DNA of 64,000 nt, from positions 930,001 to 994,000 of the forward strand of contig NC_092408.1 of the NCBI RefSeq assembly GCF_009017415.1. Direction: 5' to 3'. Positions within the stretch are counted from its first letter, which is position 1, and every line of letters starts with the position of its first letter. Below the pieces are notes generated by a model. That model did not search any database. It was not told the DNA's origin and saw nothing but the letters and a program-made list of their open reading frames with translations. Below are positions 56,720-64,000 of the stretch, piece by piece. The translations under genes and the position numbers were made by a program. This DNA comes from Aspergillus flavus (Eukaryota > Ascomycota > Eurotiomycetes > Eurotiales > Aspergillaceae).

Positions 56720-59700
56720 TTACTTGCTCAACCACGTAACCAAATCCTGTACAGTGGGACATTGCAGAAAAATGGACGCCTGAACATCAACACCTAGCTC
56801 TGCACGTATCTTGGCCGACAGTGCCAGTGACATTAGAGAATCCACACCCAACTCAGCAAAGGCGGCATCGCCTTTCAAATCGTCCAGATCCAGTCCGGTT
56901 TCCTCCGCAATGAGCGCGAGGCACGCAGTTGCTTGGGAAATCTGGCTTTGATCTTGTCCACCCTGTATAGGCTGGACTTGCTGCGTGACTGTCGCTACCG
57001 GGGCTGGAGAGTTAAACTTTGGTGAGATGCCAGCCTGATCTTCGTGTTGCGAATTGGTTACTTTGGAGGTAGGAGTCGTCAAGTTCTTAGGCCTCTGCAA
57101 AGCGCTGGCCGGGAGTGGCTGAGACTGAGTGTCATTCTCCTTGGTTTTGCCTTTGGTCGAATGAGTGTCGACAGATTGATTTCGCTTCTTACCAGCATCA
57201 ACCCGAGGGAATAAAACCGGCATCAAAGCCCGAGGAACAGCTTTGAACTTAACCCCTGCACAGACGCCCACGAGCCTTTCACCGCGGTGCAGATATATAT
57301 CTCCCGCATATGTCCCCGGTTCGCCATCGACAGGAAACATCCGGACAAAGTTGCGATACGTGACACTAGGGCCAGGCTCAAGGCGTTCCAGCAGCCGGAA
57401 GTGACGCCAGCCTGGGGTGATAAAAAAGAAATCACGGGATGACCCAGCGATTTTACCGTCACCTTGAACACCAAAAGAGTTCATGACGAAGCCGGCAAGC
57501 TGGAAAGCGCTGTCGATCCAGTGAGGTGGAGTGTGCCAAGTGCCATGCTCGTCATTATCAAGTAGGACGTCGGCAGTTGCTTCCAGAGTGTCCTCAGAGA
57601 ATGCTACGCGCTGCATGCCGCGATAACGCGGGCCGTAGTCCACCACGTTTGCGAAGAGTTGATACGCGACGCTCTGCGAAAATTTGCTCACTCTGCTCTT
57701 GTCGGGACTATTTTCGTCGCCTGTAGTCATCTCCCACAGCGAATTGGCTCGTGCAGCAACCAGATGTGAAGTCATCTGCCACTGTTCTTGCCAGGTCTGC
57801 GCGTCTTCGTAGCAGACAGTTGCCGTGGCAAACGCCTTGTCGGTATTACGAGTCCCGTCTGGGCTTGCTGTGTATAGCCGTACTGTTGTTTGCTTTTGCG
57901 ACATATCCAAGACTCCTTCGATTTGAATATATTGTGCCGGGGCCGACCCTTGTGATGCCTCTGGGTGTAACACCTGGGCTTCGAGTACTTCCATGTTTTT
58001 CACGTCCATGTGTGGTGTACCACCGTTTGGTACCATTTGCTTGTACAGGTGTTCACCAACGGTGAGAGTGATATCGGCCCAAATACTCTGTATAAGTTAC
58101 AGTTAGCAATCTACCCAAGGAATTTGAAATGAAAGAAAATCAGGGCTTGAGATATCATACTCCAGTTACAACACTCCTCCCATTTAGCTTATGCCCGTCT
58201 GCTGCTCCCCGTAGGTCGGGATGATGCAAATTGGTTAGTCCCCTCATCTCTCCCATGGACTCGCCATATTCCTCTGAAATGATCTGTTGTACTGAAGAGG
58301 TGAAGAAAGCCGAAACGGGGGTTGAACTGTTGTCCTTGTTGCGTTGTCCAGCATTGGCTTTGTCTAACGTCCACGACCCCTCGTACTGAATCCAGTAATT
58401 CTTGTAGTTCCATTGGTACGAGTCGAGGTGAAGCAGGCGAGCGGGATTCTCCCTGAGATCAAAATACTCATTCCATGCAACAGCATGACCCAGGCAGTGT
58501 AGTGCTGCAAGAGTTCCTGTAAATGTAGACAGCGTATCGTCGCCACGGCGGAGGGATGCAAAGGCTTGCGTTGCCCCCTTGGCATAATGATTTTTGGCGA
58601 ACGAGGTACAGACCGGGTGCGGCCCGATATCGATCCAGACCGTCTTGTCATTTACTATGCCATCTGACCATGCAGCGTCGAGGGCAGCGACAAAGTTAAC
58701 AGGCTCGCGTGTTGCACGGGACAAATAACTTCCATCAAGAACGTGGTCCTCCGAAACGCACCGTCCGAGTAGTGGAGAGACAACTGGGACTGTAGGATTC
58801 TTAAATGTAACATACTGAGTTGCTCTCTCGAAGTCATCTAGGATGGGTGACATTTGCTGGCTGTGGAACGCAAAAGGTATGTCAAGAAGGACACATTTCA
58901 GTCCAGCCCCCATGAGCATGTCACGAAGGGAGGCCATATCCTCTCGCAGGCCGGTGACAACAATGTCGGTTAACCCATTCACACACGATACTTCGTAAGA
59001 ATAGTGTTTCTCATCCTCTCGACACAATTCCTCTATGCGATCGACAGACGCACCACGAACTGACAACATGGCATGACTCTGGGGCTCGCAGGCAGCCGTC
59101 ATGAGTTCAGCTCGCTTACCCACTAAGAATAGAGCGTCTGCCACAGACAAGACGCCAGCTGCGACCAACGCAGCATATTCTCCTAGGCTGTGACCGATAA
59201 CCACGTTGGGCTTGATACCAAGCAGGCCCCAATACTGTACCAAGGCAATCTGAATAACCACCAGGGCAAGCTGAGTAACTACTGGACTATCAACTGTCGG
59301 CGTCGTAGAAGTTGTACTTGTGTCGCTATCACTCAAGGCTACAACGTCATGGCTTTCCTCGCTACCTGGGGTAGATTCCCTTTTCGGAAACCTGGTGGAG
59401 CGGATACTCGCTGCATCACCAGCAACGGTGGCTAGTATCGACGGGAAACCAAGGCGCCGAGCGATGCGATCGAGTTGGAGTACCTGGTCGCGGAACCAAG
59501 GTGCTCGCTCAAATAGCTGCGCTGCAGCGCCGTGGTAGAGACAGCCCTGGCCTGAGAAAGCAAATACAACAGGCTTTTTAGTAGCCGTAGCGACATGCTT
59601 CGCATGTGCATCGATATCATCAGCAGCGGCTTGCAGGAAAGAATGCAGCTGTGCAGTGCTGGAAACAGAGGTGGCAATGCGGATATGATGGTGAATCCGC

Positions 59701-62700
59701 CGAGCGCTCGTGGTATAAGCAATATCTCTGAGTCCCGTCTCTTTGTGATTATTCAGATAGTTGACCAAAGCCCTGACGTTAGCCCGAAGTGAAGCTTTGC
59801 TTTTAGCTGAGATGCACACCACTTCGCTGCTAGGCACAACCTGCTGCGAGTGATTTTTATCTCTATCCATGCGTTCCAACGGGGCATCCTCGAGCAGTAA
59901 CGTCGTATTGCCGCCATGGGCACCGAAGCTGTTCACAATAGAGTAACGCCTCTTGAAGGCCGACGTTGGAAGCCATGGAGTGTTCTCAGAGAGTACACCG
60001 GCGTTGCGGTTGGCAAGAGTTTTAGCCACAACAGGGTTCATGGCCGTCTGGATGCCAATATGACGGGGAATCATGTTATTCTGGTACATCAACAGAACCT
60101 TGATCAAGGATGCAATGCCTGCAGCAGCTTCGCCGTGGCCAATGTTGGATTTGACGGCGCCCAGATGAAGGCGCTTGTCAGGGTGTAGCCGCCGGTCTGA
60201 AGGTGCGAAAAAGTCAAGTACAGACTCAGACTCAACAGCGTCTCCAACCTGAAATTACAACGAGACTCTGGGGTCAGCTTGATATTTCAAGGACAACCAC
60301 TCGATTGACATATTTGGGTAGACAAACCTGAGTTCCTGTGCCATGAAGCTCGACAAAACTAACGTCCAGAGGGCTAACACCCGCCTTGTCCATAACCTGG
60401 CGATAGTTCTCTTTCTGAGCCGCGGCATGTGGTTGAGTAATGGAAATGCTCTCCGCTGAATGGTTTGTAGCACCAGCTACAATAGATGCCAGAATCACAT
60501 CGTTATCAGCTAAAGCATCGTCTAGTCGTTTGATCACGACAGATCCCACGCCATCTGCCCGGCAGTAACCGTCGGCAGTAATATCCCACACCTTACACTG
60601 GCCAGTCTTTGATAAGAAGTGCCCTTTGCTCAACATGCAGTAGATATCCGGACTTGTCTTGCAAGGTTCTCACGTTAGTATTGTGGCAACACCTATCGCC
60701 CGCCTATTCGGGCACGACTCATTCTGGCGACTTACAATGACGTTCAGACCCCCGGCAACTACAGTGTCGGCCTCGCCAGCCCACAGCGCCGAACAAGCGG
60801 CCTGAACTGCAGCTAATCCACTGGAGCATGCGGTGTCGATGTTGAAACTGGGCCCTTGGAAATTGAAAAAGTAGTTGATGCGGCCGTTACCAAATCCTCT
60901 TTCCGTCCCAGGAATGCCGTACGTGCCAATCTTCTGGCCTGCGTTGACCTCGCGGTAGTCGTCACTAGCCTGTCCATAATACGTTCCAACTCGAGAGAGG
61001 TGAGAAGAAGGCGTGCGGTTGGGCACGAAGCCGGCCATCTCGAGCGCCTCATACGCTGTAACCAGTGCTAGGCGCTGCATTGGGTCTGTTTGCTCGGCCT
61101 ATTTCAAGAGTTGTGTTGGGTTAGATTATCGATATAAAGGCGAGCTTGTGGATTCATGTTGCTATCTTACCTCGCGTGGTGACATATTGAAGAATCCTGC
61201 GTCAAAATAGCCGGGGTTGTCTATGAAGTTACCAAATCGGGTTCCAACTGTATTCTCTTTCTCACCACTAGGATCGAAGTGGGCATCCAGATCGAATCTG
61301 TCCGGAGGGACAGTAGTGTGAGTATCAACTCCGTTTACGAGCAGCTCCCAAAATCGTTCAGGGGTATCTGCGCCACCCGGCATACGACATGACATGCCGA
61401 CGACAGCTAGCTTTGCGTTTTGCGGAGAGGTTGGGCTATGTTGAGGTTGATCAAATGCGTCGCGCATGGCCCAATCAACCAGAGACTCGCGAATCACATC
61501 ACGAGTCGAGAGGTCTTCGGCGACGTCGGCGACGATGGTGTCTGACATGACGGATGCTCTGTAATGAAGTATCTGACAGGACTGCATATCCGGTCGTTGT
61601 CCGCCCGACAGCTGCGTCACCACGCCATTTGCGACCTTGTCGAAGAATAGCGGCTTGGTTAAAGCCTCGGTACAGATGGCCTCTATCAAATGGTATGCAT
61701 CGGAACACTGAAATGGTGAACCTGTAAATGGCGATATTAATGGCACCTGTGTAGCACGGGTGCCCCATCTCTCCCAGACCTCTGCCGTGGCAAGGATGGA
61801 ACGCACATCGTCGTAGTCATATACATTTGGAACATGACACAGCCCTCCTGAGATGGGCAGCTCTGAGTGCCTTGAAGAACGAAGTATCTCTGACTCCCGG
61901 AAGAGTTGCTTGAGACGTGTGGGAGGACCTGTGATTCCAACGGAGGTATTATCAACGTGGCTAATACTCACGCCAGTCAGTGGCATTGTATTTGTACCAG
62001 TGCGTTGTAATTCTTCTTGGTGGTTGAAACGGTCCAACTCTTCCCGAATGATTTCTACTGGTACGCCTATCACGACCGTAGCCCAGCTAACTGACGTAGC
62101 TTGCTCTGTCACAGTAGGCTCAAGCGTCTGGGAAACGCGCTGTACATGAACACAGAATGCAAAAGCGGTCCGTACGCTTTCAGCTCCGTATGAGACGAGG
62201 TCCGATAAGGACTCGGAAACAGCTACTGCTGCTGCTGAAAATAGGCCGACGCTTATTCCTACCAAGCATGCCGGACGGCGGTATGAAGTATTAAGTGTCT
62301 CATGGTGTCTGTATGTAGTTACATAGAATATTAGCTCATATCTAACCCTAGCATCTACTAGAAAGCACTGGCAATAGTTCTATAGAACGGGATATAGCGA
62401 CTCACCCGATGAGCATAGCTATCTCGTAGATGCATAGAAAAGCACCGTCCCAAGCACCACTTAGGGAGCTGCTCTTGAAGTCATCCCAGTGCGAGGCCAG
62501 CGTGACCACATCGTGGAATGGCGGTACAGAATCTCGCAATGGCCGTGGCAGCTTCTGAACCTCCGTTCTAAGAACCAAGGCACAGTTCTGCAAGAACCTA
62601 GCAAGGTGCGGATAGCCAGGTAACATGGAATATCTGTGCAGTCTGCGTATCAGGTCCTGGATTTCACCACTGGGAAGCTCGTGACTGAATAGAATAAATT

Positions 62701-62791
62701 CTTCAGGTATATTGGCGTCCATGTCGACGTTCGCATGGCTGGGACTTGGTGAGCGTGATTCGGAAGGAGTAATAGTGGTGTTTTCGATCAT
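56720..62791 (-). CDS. non-reducing polyketide synthase (SAT-KS-MAT-PT-ACP)
   Basis: Six minus-strand exons (62791-62406, 62308-61171, 61098-60736, 60657-60328, 60248-58161, 58087-56720) keep phase and give 1890 aa. The SAT domain covers about residues 25-400 and has G-I-S-V-G at 146-150 where the catalytic GxCxG is expected. KS starts near 428 with active Cys 'DTACSSG' about residue 599 and His in 'ELHGTGT' and '[12 protein letters not shown]'. MAT has '[10 protein letters not shown]' (Ser about 1093). PT has '[10 protein letters not shown]' (His about 1425) and '[12 protein letters not shown]' (Asp about 1627). A single ACP carries 'GVDSLMSL' (Ser about 1852), and the protein ends soon after with no CMeT, TE or reductase domain. 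Such enzymes build aromatic polyketides from malonyl-CoA and need a separate release enzyme. Product is unknown. Confidence 0.93.
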
Positions 62792-63566
62792 TGTGTGAGT
62801 TTTGAAAGTATCTCTCGTCTCTCGAAGAAAACAAAGGTTCAGAAAGTAATGTTGAATCCAGTAGAATAGCAAATCCTAATCGGATGGGGAAACCAGTCGA
62901 AGGCTTTTCAGCTTTCATTAGAGAGCAAATCGAACATCTGTAACGTGACCTCTAGGGGTGGTGTGGACCATCAACTACGAATCCTATACAACCGATAGAC
63001 CTCGTGTTACTCTCCAATGGTATTCATGTTTCTATTCTAAACATAGATGGACTACTACTGGCTGGGAATAGTCTACGTAGTTTCCAGCTGACTTCTCGTT
63101 TCTCGTAGACTGGCTTGGCTTAGGGTAGACAGAGAATTGCGTTCCATGGCGCCAACAAAGGTCGGAATCCGACTCGGGGGATTATTTGACGCAGGTACTG
63201 ATGAACCACTATACTCAATTGAGCAGTCTTAGCGGTGGCAGCGTTGATTCGAATTGGAGATCATTGGGGCGCTATATTGCTAAGCTCGTATCAAGTATAT
63301 TCAGTCAAACCGAGACGGCCTCCGAGGAATCCTTCAACAGTCACTTTCCGGCTACAGGGCCGCAGTGGTGACGAAGATGCAAGTAGATCAGACTGCCAGA
63401 TTCTAAACGATCGGAAAGAGAAATGTGCACATGTACAGAAAAGCCGAAAGGAAAATCATGCAGAAATGTCAGTCAATGCGTATGTCCTACAAAACTATCA
63501 TTTAGGTACTCCAAAATGCAAATTCTTCATTATCGTAAACAACTACTAAGAACCAAAGTTTCTTTG
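62792..63566. other. PKS promoter region
   Basis: About 0.8 kb upstream of the PKS start. It has a CGG-N3-CCG site (annotated separately) and no convincing gene; the short plus-strand frames at 63186-63549 show no family features. Confidence 0.5.
63161..63173. promoter_or_regulatory. candidate Zn2Cys6 binding site in the PKS promoter
   Basis: GTCGGAATCCGAC has perfect 6-bp arms around one A and contains CGG-AAT-CCG, the inverted CGG-triplet form bound by many Zn2Cys6 factors. It lies about 370 bp upstream of the PKS start codon. Chance occurrence cannot be excluded. Confidence 0.4.
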
Positions 63567-64000
63567 CTAAAGTGGCTGGACCGTTGCGAACCAATGTGTA
63601 GTCCTATCTGGTCCAACCAGTCTACAACCGACCTCGCCTCGCTCTAGCAACATATATAAAACTTGATCCAACAGAGGCCCCACAGCAGAGTCAAACGTTG
63701 CGCTATCCTTGGAGACTTCTCCGTAAATGAGACCGCCTATGTCAGCTGTGGATAGGCCCTGCACTGTCTCCGTTCCATTAATGTCTTGGTCGATACGACT
63801 ATCACTAGAGTCGCTGACGCCTCCTGTGTAGCCGCTTCTGGCTTTTCTAGCACTTCTCGCGCTACTCCCATTACGGAATGAAGGAGAGGAAGAAGTCTCT
63901 CTAGCCAAAACCGAGTATATCTGCTTCTCCCTTGAGACTCTCTGCGCGATATATTTTGCAATGGTTTGAGGCAGGTTAGATATCATGTCTCCGTGGCCGG
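63567..64000 (-). CDS. uncharacterised protein, C-terminal part (cut by window edge)
   Basis: An open minus-strand frame enters from the right edge and stops at 63567. The first Met inside is at 63986, but the frame is open to the edge ('GHGDMISNLPQTIA'), so it is probably the end of a longer protein. It reads 'IAKYIAQRVSREKQIYSVLA', a Ser/Arg-rich linker, then 'DSAVGPLLDQVLYMLLERGE' and 'CRLVGPDRTTHWFATVQPL' at the end. I recognise no family. It is transcribed in the same direction as the PKS and about 0.8 kb upstream of it, so it may belong to the same cluster. Confidence 0.45.
   Translation of the reverse strand, partial: GHGDMISNLPQTIAKYIAQRVSREKQIYSVLARETSSSPSFRNGSSARSARKARSGYTGGVSDSSDSRIDQDINGTETVQGLSTADIGGLIYGEVSKDSATFDSAVGPLLDQVLYMLLERGEVGCRLVGPDRTTHWFATVQPL

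Noticed and set aside
1..64000. CRISPR array, prokaryotic operons or ribosome binding sites
   Set aside because: The sequence is clearly eukaryotic with spliceosomal introns; no regularly spaced repeats of that kind were found.

Overview
This window looks like a chromosomal segment of a filamentous ascomycete, most likely a Eurotiomycete of the Aspergillus/Penicillium type. The evidence is many short introns (about 45-120 bp, GT...AG, several with CTAAC or TACTAAC branch-point motifs), genes on both strands without operons, and families typical of Pezizomycotina: a NACHT-WD40 NLR, a non-reducing polyketide synthase, fungal-rhodopsin-type membrane proteins, 2EXR and F-box proteins, and a Zn2Cys6 factor. 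Exon models were built by hand from reading frames, splice consensus and family similarity recalled from memory. No database search was run.

Layout. 0-6 kb: the C-terminus of a DUF2236/mpaB-like oxygenase, a hotdog thioesterase-like protein, a bZIP factor and a peroxisomal enoyl-CoA hydratase/isomerase. 6-14 kb: an Mtr-like amino-acid permease, a fungal-rhodopsin-domain protein, a 2EXR protein and a secreted jacalin-like protein. 14-20 kb: a minimal Zn2Cys6 protein divergent from a Gfo/Idh/MocA oxidoreductase gene broken by four lesions, then the housekeeping gene for ribosomal protein L26. 20-32 kb: a secreted type-B carboxylesterase, a 1363-aa NACHT-WD40 NLR, a damaged or mis-modelled small secreted protein gene, a secreted NucA/NucB-like nuclease and an unknown small protein. 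32-46 kb: an MFS transporter, a 15-exon ABCC transporter, an F-box-like protein and a second MFS transporter. 46-54 kb: a MITE-like fold-back element, an APC permease, a second rhodopsin-domain protein, an uncharacterised membrane protein and a cysteine-rich secreted protein. 54-64 kb: a gene-poor stretch with a possible inverted-repeat element carrying a coding-like fragment, a 1890-aa SAT-KS-MAT-PT-ACP non-reducing PKS, and a gene cut by the right edge.

How it fits together. The segment is mostly accessory: transport, secretion, self/non-self recognition and secondary metabolism, with one housekeeping gene (RPL26) inside. The strongest candidates for unexplored biology are the PKS, which has no release domain in the same protein and a Ser at the usual catalytic Cys position of its SAT domain, and the block made of the NLR and two nearby secreted-protein genes. 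No CRISPR array, rRNA gene or confident tRNA gene was seen.
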